The notes under the pieces: model-generated
Database searches by the model: none
Told to the model about the DNA's origin: nothing
What the model saw: the letters and a program-made list of their open reading frames with translations, nothing else
Origin: CAYSAA01 sp964428905
GTDB lineage: Bacteria; Atribacterota; Phoenicimicrobiia; Phoenicimicrobiales; Stramentimicrobiaceae
Assembly: GCA_964428905.1 (NCBI GenBank)
Contig: CAYSAA010000230.1
Location: 1 to 15,021, forward strand
Direction of reading: 5' to 3'
DNA length: 15,021 nt
Part shown: one piece after another, positions 6,442-14,994 of the stretch
How positions within the stretch are numbered: the stretch's first letter is position 1
Layout of the letters: the number at the start of each line of letters is the position of its first letter
Made by a program: the position numbers and the translations under genes

Positions 6442-7098
6442 TCATTCAACCTCGACAATCTTTTGGACAAGTTTTTCTATTCCAACGGCAACTCTGGAAA
6501 TGGTGGGACCCAACATATAAGCAGCTGTTGATAGGATTTTATGATCAGGGTCATAGACAATTTCATCAACCTTGGAAATGATATGCCTGGCTCCCATCTT
6601 CTCCAATAATTGGGCAGTTGATTGGTCCTTACCAATTGTCAATAGTGGATGAAATGAACCCAGTACTCTGGCAGCAAGGACTGGAGCAATACAAATAAAA
6701 CCTTGTGGTTTTCCTGCAGTATGCATTGATTGGATGATTCTTTCTGTATCTTTGTTGACCTGACAATCATCTTTTTTAAAGGCAAAATCGCATAGATTTT
6801 TTGCGACCCCAAATCCTCCCGGAAAAATCAATCCATCCAATAATTCGACTTTTGCCTGGGATAAATCTAAGATTTCTCCCCTGGCAATCCGGGCAGACTC
6901 AATCAATACCTGTCGATATTCCCCATCTTGAACTTCCCCTGTACAATGATCAATGGTATGATATTGTTTGATTTTTGGAGCGAAACAGGTAATCTTAACA
7001 CCAGACTGGTCCAGGAAGAATAGAGTCAGGGTTGCTTCGTGAATCTCACTACCATCCTGCACACCACAGCCTGACAAGACAACACCAATATTCTTCAT
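6442..7098 (-). CDS. elbB: ElbB-type DJ-1/PfpI family protein (glyoxalase-like)
   Basis: A 218-residue cytoplasmic protein of the DJ-1/PfpI superfamily, matching the ElbB (isoprenoid biosynthesis glyoxalase) branch in length and motifs. The N-terminal VLSGCGVQDGSEIHEA is the family signature; LIFPGGFGVAKNLCDFA (90-106) precedes the nucleophile-elbow segment GFICIAPVLAA with Cys136. E. coli ElbB has weak glyoxalase activity and was linked to isoprenoid production; its physiological role is not settled. The ATG at 7098 is preceded by GAGGGAG with 9 bases between. It is divergent from the TetR-led operon across a 459-base gap, with a minus-strand TATAAT at 7150-7145 as its likely -10 but no good -35. 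Confidence 0.92.
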   Translation of the reverse strand: MKNIGVVLSGCGVQDGSEIHEATLTLFFLDQSGVKITCFAPKIKQYHTIDHCTGEVQDGEYRQVLIESARIARGEILDLSQAKVELLDGLIFPGGFGVAKNLCDFAFKKDDCQVNKDTERIIQSMHTAGKPQGFICIAPVLAARVLGSFHPLLTIGKDQSTAQLLEKMGARHIISKVDEIVYDPDHKILSTAAYMLGPTISRVAVGIEKLVQKIVEVE

Positions 7099-7423
7099 AA
7101 CTACTGACTCCCTCTATTAAAGAATATTCAATCAATCATGTAATATTATAACTTAAATCTTTAAAAAAGAAAATATAGCATAGATTAAATTTTTAGGAAA
7201 GAAGAATAGGATCTTCCTTTTTCTATTTTTTTATTGTACTATTTTTTTAATATGAATCAAATCTTTTATTCTTACTGGCACTTATTGACAATTCTGGGTG
7301 CTGTCCTTAGTTTTTATACCATTAGAGTTTAACTTGTAACAGACTGAATAATAAGCAAGAATACAAATAGTACGCTGTCTATTTGATGATAAGATTTATC
7401 GGTTCGCTGACGCTGTTGAAATC

Positions 7424-7447
7424 CTGACTATATTTTGATATAGCCAG
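7424..7447. repeat. 24-base inverted repeat upstream of the tetR promoter
   Basis: CTGACTATAT (7424-7433) and ATATAGCCAG (7438-7447) are inverted copies with one mismatch and a TTTG centre. It ends 18 bases upstream of the -35 of the tetR promoter. TetR proteins bind palindromes of about this size, and autoregulation is common, so it is a candidate operator; a position upstream of the -35 is less usual for direct repression, and a simple hairpin is the alternative. Confidence 0.4.
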
Positions 7448-7465
7448 ATGGAAGTTTAAAAAAAC

Positions 7466-7495
7466 TTGACATGTAACCATAAGTATCATTATAAT
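7466..7495 (+). promoter_or_regulatory. Consensus sigma-70 promoter of the tetR-RND operon
   Basis: Perfect TTGACA (7466-7471) and perfect TATAAT (7490-7495) with an 18-base spacer. Transcription should begin near 7502, giving a leader of about 55 bases before the ATG at 7558. Such a strong promoter is what one expects for an operon held down by a repressor. Confidence 0.8.
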
Positions 7496-7557
7496 AAAAA
7501 GGAAACTGTTTGTACTATTATAGTTTTTTCATTTTACTATTGATAATTATTTGGAGT

Positions 7558-8157
7558 ATGATAAAAATACAGGATGACACCATTAAAAAAAGAATACTGA
7601 ACACCGCCAGAACATTCTTCTTTGCCTTGGGTTATTCCAAGGTAACAATGGATGAATTAGCTATAGAACTTCATATGAGTAAAAAGACCCTTTACCAGTT
7701 CTTTCAAAGTAAACACCTGTTACTGGAATCTGTTATATATGATTTTTTTCAGGAATTCCAGGAAAAGATTGATCAGATCATAAAAGACAAAAACAATCGT
7801 GGTTTAGGTGCACTCAAACAATTTATTTCTTTAGTGCAATCACAAATCTCACAATTTAATATTCATGCATTTGAAGACATACGTAAAAACAATCCCAAGG
7901 CCTGGCAAATAATCAGCCAACTTCGCGAAAAGATGATTAACAATGAACTAAGAGAATTACTCAAGCAAGGTAAAAAAGAAGGTACTGTGTGTCAGGATAT
8001 TGATCTTGACATTATTGTTTTAGTGATTCTTAATACAGTTCAGTCTATCGCCATTCCAGAAGTGATATCCCAATTTTCTTATTCAACTGAAGAGGTTATT
8101 GAAATGCTTGCCAGAATCATCATGTCTGGGATTTCAAAATCAGAAAATATAGTATAG
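7558..8157 (+). CDS. TetR/AcrR-family transcriptional regulator
   Basis: A 199-residue DNA-binding regulator. The N-terminal TetR helix-turn-helix is clear: KKRILNTARTFFFALGYSKV, then VTMDELAIELHMSKKTLYQFF (29-49), then KHLLLESVI. The C-terminal helical half (60-199) is the ligand and dimer domain; its ligand is unknown. I choose the ATG at 7558: a longer frame from a TTG at 7510 would add a very hydrophobic stretch (YYYSFFILLLIIIW) and would start only about 8 bases from the predicted transcription start. The chosen ATG has GGAG almost touching it, so its initiation site is not ideal. The gene is 42 bases ahead of the RND transporter and probably represses the whole operon. Confidence 0.9.
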   Translation: MIKIQDDTIKKRILNTARTFFFALGYSKVTMDELAIELHMSKKTLYQFFQSKHLLLESVIYDFFQEFQEKIDQIIKDKNNRGLGALKQFISLVQSQISQFNIHAFEDIRKNNPKAWQIISQLREKMINNELRELLKQGKKEGTVCQDIDLDIIVLVILNTVQSIAIPEVISQFSYSTEEVIEMLARIIMSGISKSENIV

Positions 8158-8199
8158 TTCTATTTAAAATATAAACCATACGGGAGAGCCACATAGTAT

Positions 8200-10974
8200 A
8201 TGAAAAGATTAGCCTATTTTGTCAGTAAACATTCCAAGCTCATCATTATTTTCGTTTTACTTCTCACAATTATCGGTATCACGCAAATTAAAAACCTGAA
8301 AGTGGAGGACGATATCACCAAATATCTTTCCGAAAATGACCTTGAAATTCAATTCTATCAGGAAATTTCAGAAAAATTCGGTAAATATGATGAAAATCTG
8401 ACCCTTGTGTCTCTGGAATATAATGACTTGTTTGAACTGGAAAATTTACAAAACTTTAAGGCAATCGCTGAACAACTGGAAAAATCAGATTATATTGTTT
8501 CGGTTAACTCTTTCCTAAATATGCCCAAGATCATAGCTACTGATTTTGGCATTGAAGTGAGGGAGTTTGTAGAAGTTTTCCCCGAGACTGAACAGGAAGC
8601 CGCGCAATTAAAGACAACTGCCCTGGAAGATGACCTGGTAAAAGGAGCTTATCTATCATCAGACGGTCAAGTAGGTTTGCTCATGATTGAATCAACAGAT
8701 AACGTGAACGGAACACTGTTAAGAAAAGACCTGGAAGATATCATCAATCAGCATAGAGCTAACGTAAAAAGAATAGAATACTTCGGATTGCCTATGATGG
8801 AAACACAAATCACAGAAATGGCTTCAAATAATATGTCTTTAGCCATCATTGCTGCTCTGGTAATTCTGGTTCTTCTTTATTATTGTTTCAGGAGTCTACA
8901 GGGAACTTTTTTACCAATTCTGGTGGCACTTCTTTCCTCTTTCTGGATGTTGAGTTTGGTCGCTTCCTCAGGAAGAACAGTGACCATCGTTATTTCTGCC
9001 ATTCCGATTATTATGCTCTCTCTGGTGACTGCCTATGGTATTCATTTTATCAGCCGTTACTATGAAGAAAGGCATTATCTTTCTCCTAAAGATGCAGTTG
9101 AAAAAAGTATCGAATTTGTTTTTATCCCCATCTTGATGAGTGCTTTAACGACTATGGCCGGTTTCGCTTCACTCATGACGGCAGTGGTAAGGCCTATGAC
9201 AGAATTTGGTATCTTTGCCACAATTGGTATCTTTGTAGCCTTCCTTTTGGTCATTTTTCTACTGGGTGCTATTTTCAGTACTTTTGCACCCAAAAAGGTA
9301 CCTGAAAATTTTTCTTATCACGCCAATGATCTGGTAACCAGGATTCTGAAAGTCATCGCCCAATCTATTATCAATAAGAGAAATTTGGTGCTTGGAATCA
9401 TTGTGTTCGTTATTATTATCTCTGCTATTTTTTCCTTTCAGGTCAAACCTGATTCTTCTATTGAAAGTAGATTGGGAGAGAATAATCCTATTACCCAAAC
9501 GATGGATTACTTTAAAGAGAAATTTGGTGGTGTGGATTTTCTCTATGTCTATCTGGAAGCAGATAATGTAAAACATCCTTATATTTTAAGAAGTATTGAT
9601 AAAATTCAAAATTATGCCCGTCGACTTCCCTCCCTTGCTCAACCATCTTCCATTACAACATTCCTAACCCAGCTTAATGATGCCATGGAAAATAAAAAGA
9701 TTATTCCGGCCAATATCAGTAAAATAGATAATCTCTGGTTTTTTGCCGGTGATAATGAGTATATCAATTCTATGCTTGCCAATGAAGATCAAAACACCAT
9801 TCTGCAAATACGCTCTCGGGAAATGACTTCCCTGACTGTAGGAAGTTCTATTGGACAAGTTGAAGAATTTATCCAACAAATTCCTACCTCTGTAAAGGAA
9901 GTTAATCTGAATCAGTTATCACCGAAAGAGAAAGAGCAATACTACCCCTATATTGCCGAAGAAATCATCAGCTCATGGCAAGCAAATGGCAATAACTTTG
10001 ATAATGCAGACAATTTAAGAGAAAAATTAATACACATTGCCTCTCTTCCTGATGAAGAATTTGTTCAACAAACCAAAGATTTTGCAGAGGAAGTAATCAG
10101 TCTGTCAATTATGGAACTGGAAGATTTTGGTATATCAACTGCTGATATTCAGCTAATCCTTTCAGAGTACCTCAAAGTCTATCCCGAAGAAACCTCTTTC
10201 ATGGAGAATTTAGAACAAGAGCTTGATATACCCGAAGAAGATGCCGAATACCTGAAAGAAGTCATCGATAGCTCCATTGCTATTGCCGGGGAACGGGAAA
10301 AAATCAAGTATGCCAGGGCTGAAATCACGACTTCTTTCCATCAAAATTTAAGCCAGGATGATGCTGACTATCTCTGGTATCTCACCGATGACTATGTTTA
10401 TGTTCCTGATCTGGAAGGTGATATCCGTTTTGCCTATCGCCTGACCGGCATCCCTGTCATTACCAATCAGGTAAATGACAGTGTTTTTCGAGGACAGATT
10501 AAGAGCATGCTCACAGCATTTATTATAGTAGGCATATTATTAGTTTTACAATTTGAATCTATATTGATTGGTATTACTGCTATGATCCCAATTATTTTTA
10601 CCATCTTAACTGCCTTTGGAATAATGGGAATTACCGGAATTTCACTAAACATCGGCACCATGATGGTTGCTAGTATTGCTATCGGGGCAGGAATTGATTA
10701 CACCATCCATTACATCAATCGCTTTAAACAGGAACTAAAAAAACATGATAAAATCAAGGCAATGAAAATTACTATGACAGGTACAGGTAGAGCTATTGTC
10801 TTTAATTCTATCTCTGTAGCAGCAGGGTTATTTGTGCTGGCTTTCTCGGAAATTAATATGATTTCGGAATTCGCTAAACTGATTGCCAGCGTCATGCTGA
10901 TAAGTGTTGTCTATACCCTATTATTACTGCCAATATTACTAAATATCATTAAATTCAAGGAGGAGAAAAAATGA
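8200..10974 (+). CDS. MMPL/RND-superfamily transporter (COG1033-like)
   Basis: A 924-residue inner-membrane protein with the RND 1+5+1+5 layout: TM1 about 11-31; TM2-6 about 212-361; TM7 about 395-414; TM8-12 about 769-916. Two periplasmic loops lie between: 32-211 and 415-768. The second-half TM motif GAGIDYTIHYINRF (829-842) has the Asp expected for proton relay, while the equivalent first-half motif (TAYGIHFISRYYEE) lacks it, as in MMPL/HpnN-like exporters that move lipids or other hydrophobic compounds. The second loop is about twice the first because of an acidic helical insert (about 565-735). GGGAG lies 13 bases ahead of the ATG. The stop overlaps the LolA-like start (ATGA), indicating translational coupling. 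The substrate is not deducible. Confidence 0.9.
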   Translation: MKRLAYFVSKHSKLIIIFVLLLTIIGITQIKNLKVEDDITKYLSENDLEIQFYQEISEKFGKYDENLTLVSLEYNDLFELENLQNFKAIAEQLEKSDYIVSVNSFLNMPKIIATDFGIEVREFVEVFPETEQEAAQLKTTALEDDLVKGAYLSSDGQVGLLMIESTDNVNGTLLRKDLEDIINQHRANVKRIEYFGLPMMETQITEMASNNMSLAIIAALVILVLLYYCFRSLQGTFLPILVALLSSFWMLSLVASSGRTVTIVISAIPIIMLSLVTAYGIHFISRYYEERHYLSPKDAVEKSIEFVFIPILMSALTTMAGFASLMTAVVRPMTEFGIFATIGIFVAFLLVIFLLGAIFSTFAPKKVPENFSYHANDLVTRILKVIAQSIINKRNLVLGIIVFVIIISAIFSFQVKPDSSIESRLGENNPITQTMDYFKEKFGGVDFLYVYLEADNVKHPYILRSIDKIQNYARRLPSLAQPSSITTFLTQLNDAMENKKIIPANISKIDNLWFFAGDNEYINSMLANEDQNTILQIRSREMTSLTVGSSIGQVEEFIQQIPTSVKEVNLNQLSPKEKEQYYPYIAEEIISSWQANGNNFDNADNLREKLIHIASLPDEEFVQQTKDFAEEVISLSIMELEDFGISTADIQLILSEYLKVYPEETSFMENLEQELDIPEEDAEYLKEVIDSSIAIAGEREKIKYARAEITTSFHQNLSQDDADYLWYLTDDYVYVPDLEGDIRFAYRLTGIPVITNQVNDSVFRGQIKSMLTAFIIVGILLVLQFESILIGITAMIPIIFTILTAFGIMGITGISLNIGTMMVASIAIGAGIDYTIHYINRFKQELKKHDKIKAMKITMTGTGRAIVFNSISVAAGLFVLAFSEINMISEFAKLIASVMLISVVYTLLLLPILLNIIKFKEEKK

Positions 10975-11756
10975 TAAACAAAAATAAATATTACTTTGTT
11001 ATTCTTATTTTTCTAGGCCTATTCCTTAGTCTAAACCTATTTGTCTGCGCTGCCGGACAGTTAACCGCCAATGAGATTATTGATAAGGTCAGAGAAAACC
11101 AGATTGAGTATGAAAACAGTAAGACACAGGCAGAAATGATTCTTATTGATAAAGATGGTAAGCAAGAAACAAGAGAAATCATCATGTTTGAAAAAGAGGA
11201 AGAAGATGACAAAATAACCATGCTGATGCGTTTTCTTTCCCCCAAGTCAGTGGAAGGAGTAACCCTGTTAAGTATCGAAAACGGGGACAAGATATATCTC
11301 TATATGCCCGCTTACCAAAAACCCAGGCGAATTGCCGGCTCTTCCAAACAGGAAAACTTCATGGGCACCGATTTCTCCTATGAAGATATCAGTATGGACT
11401 ACCAGAGTGAAGATTATGAAAAAGAGCTGCTGGAAGAAACAGAAGAACAATTTGTCATTGCAGTACTCCCGGATGATGAAGACACTTCCTATAATAAATT
11501 TGTACTCTACGTTAATAAAGAACAATTTTATGTAGAAAAGGTGGAATTCTATGATTTAGACGGGAAGTTCACCAAAACACTGGAGATAAAAGAAGTGAAA
11601 ATTGACGATGAGGGCAAATTTACCCCCCTGAGAATGGAACTGAACAATATCATCGATAAACACCAGACGCAAATGAATGTTCAAGAAATTGAATACAACC
11701 TGGATTTGTCATCCAGTTTTTTCAGTATCCGTACCCTGCAGAAACCAACATTATAA
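10971..11756 (+). CDS. LolA-like outer-membrane lipoprotein-sorting protein (COG2834)
   Basis: A 261-residue exported periplasmic protein. A signal peptide (NKNKYY, long hydrophobic core, cleavage after VCAA near residue 28) precedes a mature part with the COG2834 signature: LLSIENGDKIYLYMPAYQ, then KPRRIAGSSKQE and FMGTDFSYED (130-139). C26 is not in a canonical lipobox (LFVC), so a soluble rather than lipid-anchored form is favoured. The LolA fold is a half-barrel that shields acyl chains; members encoded beside MMPL transporters are thought to carry hydrophobic cargo across the periplasm. AAGGAGG stands 7 bases before the ATG, which overlaps the transporter stop. The next gene begins 17 bases on. 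Confidence 0.88.
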   Translation: MINKNKYYFVILIFLGLFLSLNLFVCAAGQLTANEIIDKVRENQIEYENSKTQAEMILIDKDGKQETREIIMFEKEEEDDKITMLMRFLSPKSVEGVTLLSIENGDKIYLYMPAYQKPRRIAGSSKQENFMGTDFSYEDISMDYQSEDYEKELLEETEEQFVIAVLPDDEDTSYNKFVLYVNKEQFYVEKVEFYDLDGKFTKTLEIKEVKIDDEGKFTPLRMELNNIIDKHQTQMNVQEIEYNLDLSSSFFSIRTLQKPTL

Positions 11757-11773
11757 TGATAGGAGGAGCAATG

Positions 11774-13021
11774 ATGAAATATAAATATTTACCGGGCATT
11801 CTTTTTTTAGTCATTATGTTATTAGCCTTTTGCTCTGTACAGGGATTAGCCTTTAACACCTCACAGACATTAGAGTATGAATCTTCTTATTTATTGTCTC
11901 AGGAAAGAATGAATCATACCCTCACACTCAATATCGACTATTTCCAGGAGATTTCGGATGATATCTTTCTGGAGGGAGATCTGGTCATTCGAACAACCAG
12001 CAAAGCATATGCCCAACCCTTTATAGTAGGGCCTAATGAAGTCTATCTCAGCGGTTATAATGTCATTGATAATCTCGACCTCAAGGCAGGAAAAATCATT
12101 ACCCGCTGGGGGGCAGCTGACCTATTCAGTCCCCTGGATAATTTCAATCCCATGCCCCCCGGTCTCTCTTTGACCAAAAAACAGGATAAGCTTGGTGTGT
12201 TGGGGGTAAGTGCTACCTATTACCTAAACGATTTGACCTATCTCCAGGGGGTTTTGTTGCCTCAACTTATGCCTACTCCTTATCCTAGTCAATATCTAAA
12301 AGATAATTACCTGGCAAACTATGGTTCTGTATTACAGGGTCAGGGAATTAGTGTAGATACTGTGGAACTTGCCTATCAATCAGCCCAAGATGTGATCTGG
12401 GGCTTACGCCTGAATCACAGCTTCCCATCCTTTGATGCCGCTATCAGTTATTACCAGGGATACTATATGGAACCCTTCCCTGCTAATCTATCCACAAAAC
12501 CAAATCCCTCCGGGACAACCATGGAAATAACATTGGGATATCCTGCTAAACAGGTTGTGGGACTGGAATTCCAGGGAGAATTCCCGGGGATTGAAGGCGC
12601 AACCTTACGGGGAGATCTGTCCTATGTCGTTCCGGAGAGCTGGGAATTCCAGGGAGATACCATGCTGGATAAACCTTATCTCCAAGCCGTAATCGGAGCC
12701 GATTATACCACTAATTCCAATCTGTACCTGAACAGTGGCTTTATCTATGGACTCCCCTTTGAAAGAGGAAATAATTGTTCTCCCTACTTATACCTTAATG
12801 CTCAACAGGAAATAGAAAATTGTGACTTTACACCATTCTATATCGGGATTTTAAGTCTTAGCGACATGAGTATGGGTAATGTTATCGGCCTGGATTTCCA
12901 GATCACTGAGGATGTCACTGCATCATTTTCCTATGTTTTCCTATTAGGTGATACCAAGTCCAAATTAGGGATACTGGAACGTTCTAAGGGACTCTATTTT
13001 ACTCTGGAATGGCTTTTTTAA
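11774..13021 (+). CDS. Outer-membrane beta-barrel protein, DUF1302-like
   Basis: A 415-residue exported barrel protein. Signal peptide with hydrophobic core LPGILFLVIMLLAF and cleavage after VQGLA near residue 26; alternating strands throughout; C-terminal LEWLF with the terminal Phe needed for BAM insertion. The segment 106-126 (GKIITRWGAADLFSPLDNFN) matches the DUF1302/porin-like G(K/R)Q-x-x-W-G-xxDxFSPxD turn. Two Cys about 17 residues apart (NNCS and ENCD) may form a disulfide in a loop. I choose the ATG at 11774, 7 bases after AGGAGG; ATG at 11771 and 11756 are in frame, but the latter would put the ribosome binding site inside the gene. As last gene of the tetR operon it would be the outer-membrane exit or acceptor. 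Confidence 0.85.
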   Translation: MKYKYLPGILFLVIMLLAFCSVQGLAFNTSQTLEYESSYLLSQERMNHTLTLNIDYFQEISDDIFLEGDLVIRTTSKAYAQPFIVGPNEVYLSGYNVIDNLDLKAGKIITRWGAADLFSPLDNFNPMPPGLSLTKKQDKLGVLGVSATYYLNDLTYLQGVLLPQLMPTPYPSQYLKDNYLANYGSVLQGQGISVDTVELAYQSAQDVIWGLRLNHSFPSFDAAISYYQGYYMEPFPANLSTKPNPSGTTMEITLGYPAKQVVGLEFQGEFPGIEGATLRGDLSYVVPESWEFQGDTMLDKPYLQAVIGADYTTNSNLYLNSGFIYGLPFERGNNCSPYLYLNAQQEIENCDFTPFYIGILSLSDMSMGNVIGLDFQITEDVTASFSYVFLLGDTKSKLGILERSKGLYFTLEWLF

Positions 13022-13027
13022 AAATTA

Positions 13028-13044
13028 GAAGGGTAAGGCTCTTC
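13028..13044. terminator. Weak hairpin between convergent genes
   Basis: GAAGGG (13028-13033), loop TAAGG, CTCTTC (13039-13044), with one G-T pair on the plus strand. It begins 7 bases after the barrel stop but lacks a T run on the plus side. On the minus side it is followed by TAATTTTT, and there it would serve the flavin reductase transcript, though with one A-C mismatch. A weak bidirectional terminator is the best reading. Confidence 0.35.
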
Positions 13045-13097
13045 ATTCCAAATATTTAATGTAACAAATACTTTCTTTTTCAGGATGCCTTATGAAA

Positions 13098-13661
13098 TCA
13101 TATCCTACCCAGTGAAAATCCTTTGCCTAAGTATTCTCCCAGCGCATAATATTCTCTTATTTCAGGGATATAAAGAATTGGGTTAAGCTTACTTCCTACA
13201 ATTTTACCATTTTCATCAAGCAAATCATTATCAACCTTAATATCCATAATCTCTCCGATAAATTCGGTATGCAATCCAATCTCAATCTGATGTATTACCT
13301 TACATTCCAGTACCATAGGAAATTCCTTGCCATAAGGGGCAGCAACGATATCACTTTTCACCGGTGTAATCCCAGTCTGTTCAAATTTGTTATGTTCGCT
13401 GCCTGAAACAATGCCATAAAAGTCTGCCTCTTGAACCCGGTCAGCAAAAAGGATATTCAGGGTGAAAGCCTTGCGGGAAACAATATTGTGATACGAATAG
13501 GTTGCTTTTCTTAATGAAACATTTATGCAGGGAGGTTTAGAGCAGCATATACCTCCCCAGGCACAAGCCATTAAATTTGGTTTCATTTTTTCGTCATAAC
13601 TACCAACAATCAGCACCGGAACAGCAGGCAGTAATGTTTTTGCACCAATCGATTTCTTCAT
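13098..13661 (-). CDS. Flavin reductase / flavoredoxin-like FMN-binding protein
   Basis: A 187-residue cytoplasmic protein of the flavin reductase-like split-barrel family. Matching features are PAVPVLIVGSYDE-KPNLMACAWGGICCSKPP (13-44), the SLRKATYSYHNI segment that contacts FMN, FTLNI (66-70), and YYALGEYLGKGFSLG at the C-terminus, close to flavoredoxin. Members bind FMN without covalent linkage and pass electrons in anaerobes, or reduce flavin with NAD(P)H; which applies here is unclear. Cysteines at 33, 39, 40 and 45 are clustered near the flavin site. AGGGGG lies 6 bases before the ATG. It stands alone on the minus strand, divergent from the TraB-like gene. Confidence 0.9.
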   Translation of the reverse strand: MKKSIGAKTLLPAVPVLIVGSYDEKMKPNLMACAWGGICCSKPPCINVSLRKATYSYHNIVSRKAFTLNILFADRVQEADFYGIVSGSEHNKFEQTGITPVKSDIVAAPYGKEFPMVLECKVIHQIEIGLHTEFIGEIMDIKVDNDLLDENGKIVGSKLNPILYIPEIREYYALGEYLGKGFSLGRI

Positions 13662-13740
13662 TATGTCCCCCTAATCATAAAAATATTAACTCAATTCTAT
13701 CAAAACCTTGTTATTTATTCTACACCATTTTCTCCTGGTA

Positions 13741-13749
13741 TGTTATAAT
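13741..13749 (+). promoter_or_regulatory. Extended -10 promoter for the TraB-family gene
   Basis: TGTTATAAT (13741-13749) is a perfect TATAAT with the upstream TGn of an extended -10. The -35 at the right distance (TACACC) is weak, which is normal for this class. Transcription would begin near 13756, about 63 bases before the TTG start at 13819. Confidence 0.55.
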
Positions 13750-13818
13750 GTTTGTTGTCATTCATCTTTGACGATTTAAATTATTCGATCTTGGTTTTTT
13801 CATTAAGGAGATTTACGA

Positions 13819-14994
13819 TTGCAAAATAATAAAGATATTCATTATATTTCATTAGATGATAAAGATATTTTTCTCATTGGTACAGCCCATGTTTCCAAAA
13901 ACAGTGCTGAGACAGTAAAAAATTTTATTGAGCAAGAAAAACCGGATTCTGTTTGTGTCGAGCTATGTTCCTCACGTTTTCAGTCCATTATCAATCCGGA
14001 CAAATGGAAAAATATGGATATTATCGCCATTATCAAACAAAAAAAATCACTTCTTTTGCTGGTTAACTTAATTCTTTCGTCTTTTCAAAAAAGACTCGCC
14101 CGCCAATTAGGTATCAATCCGGGACAGGAAATGATTCAAGCAATCCAATCAGCTAAGGAAAATAATATTAAACTCATCCTGGCTGACCGTGATATCCAGA
14201 TAACCTTTACCAGGATCTGGAAAAAATTGAGTTTTTTCGGAAAAATACGACTATTTTTTATGTTATTGCTAAGTATGTTTAATAAAGAAGACATTACAGA
14301 AGAAGAAATAGAAAAACTCAAATCTGAAGATATACTTACTGCTGCTTTACAAGATTTAGCCACTTCTTTCCCCCGCTTGAAAAGTACATTGATAGATGAA
14401 CGCGATCAATACCTGGCAGAAAAAATTAAGAGTTCCCCTGGCAAAAAAATTGTAGCAGTAGTGGGAGCAGGACATGTACCCGGAATAAAACAGGAAATAT
14501 TCAAAAGTCATGATTTAAATCTTTTAAATCATATACCCAAAGGAGCTAACTGGTTAAAATGGCTTCTCTGGGCAATTCCGATTGCAATTGTTGTAATCGT
14601 TTTTTCAACTTTTAGATTATCTGTGCCCAGTGGAATGAACCAAATTTTTCAGTGGCTTATCTGGAATGGATCACTGGCAGCTCTGGGAACTTTGATTGCA
14701 ACGGCTCATCCTCTTTCAATTCTAACTGCCTTTCTGGTTGCCCCTATCAGCTCCTTAAATCCTTTACTAGCTGCTGGCTGGTTTGCCGGTATGGTAGAGG
14801 CAATCATTCGTAAACCAAAAGTTGAAGATTTTGAAAACCTGGGAGATATGACCACGCTTGGTGACTTTTTTCGAAACCGTGTTACAAAGATACTGCTAGT
14901 TGTAGCTTTAGCCAATTTGGGTAGTTCTTTAGGGACTTTTATCGGTGGGGCAAAAGTGATCCAAATATTTATTGATACAGTTTCGTCTTTGTGA
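13819..14994 (+). CDS. TraB/PrgY-family membrane protein (COG1916)
   Basis: A 391-residue protein with an N-terminal TraB/Tiki-like domain and a C-terminal membrane domain. Motifs in order: GTAHVS (21-26), CVELC with E48 and R53, LADRDI (121-126), DERD (193-196) and VGAGHVPGI (215-223). These His and acidic residues are the conserved set of the TraB/Tiki putative metalloprotease superfamily; catalysis by bacterial members is not shown. Transmembrane segments lie about 246-264, 283-310, 312-330 and 355-376. Enterococcal TraB/PrgY lowers the activity of self sex pheromone, but most relatives, also in archaea, have no conjugation link and none is seen here. The start is TTG, 8 bases after AAGGAG. 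Length is normal for the family. Confidence 0.9.
   Translation: MQNNKDIHYISLDDKDIFLIGTAHVSKNSAETVKNFIEQEKPDSVCVELCSSRFQSIINPDKWKNMDIIAIIKQKKSLLLLVNLILSSFQKRLARQLGINPGQEMIQAIQSAKENNIKLILADRDIQITFTRIWKKLSFFGKIRLFFMLLLSMFNKEDITEEEIEKLKSEDILTAALQDLATSFPRLKSTLIDERDQYLAEKIKSSPGKKIVAVVGAGHVPGIKQEIFKSHDLNLLNHIPKGANWLKWLLWAIPIAIVVIVFSTFRLSVPSGMNQIFQWLIWNGSLAALGTLIATAHPLSILTAFLVAPISSLNPLLAAGWFAGMVEAIIRKPKVEDFENLGDMTTLGDFFRNRVTKILLVVALANLGSSLGTFIGGAKVIQIFIDTVSSL

Larger units (their letters stand above)
7099..7557. other. Divergent intergenic region, elbB / tetR
   Basis: This gap separates elbB (minus) from the TetR-led operon (plus). It holds a minus-strand TATAAT at 7150-7145 that may serve elbB, two T-rich tracts near 7220-7250, the inverted repeat at 7424-7447 and the strong plus promoter at 7466-7495. 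A 26-codon frame at 7252-7332 (start MNQIFYSYWHLLTILG) lacks a ribosome binding site and is not called as a gene. Nothing else is evident. Confidence 0.6.

Noticed and set aside
7285..7320. TTGACA at 7285-7290 as a plus-strand promoter
   Set aside because: No -10 hexamer at 16-18 bases; the nearest TTTATA is 22 bases away.
7252..7332. 26-codon frame with a hydrophobic stretch in the elbB/tetR gap
   Set aside because: No ribosome binding site, no promoter in position and too short to judge; could be chance in AT-rich DNA.
9075..9879. Several minus-strand open frames opposite the RND gene
   Set aside because: All lie antisense to conserved transmembrane and loop sequence of the transporter, and none shows a family motif or a ribosome binding site.
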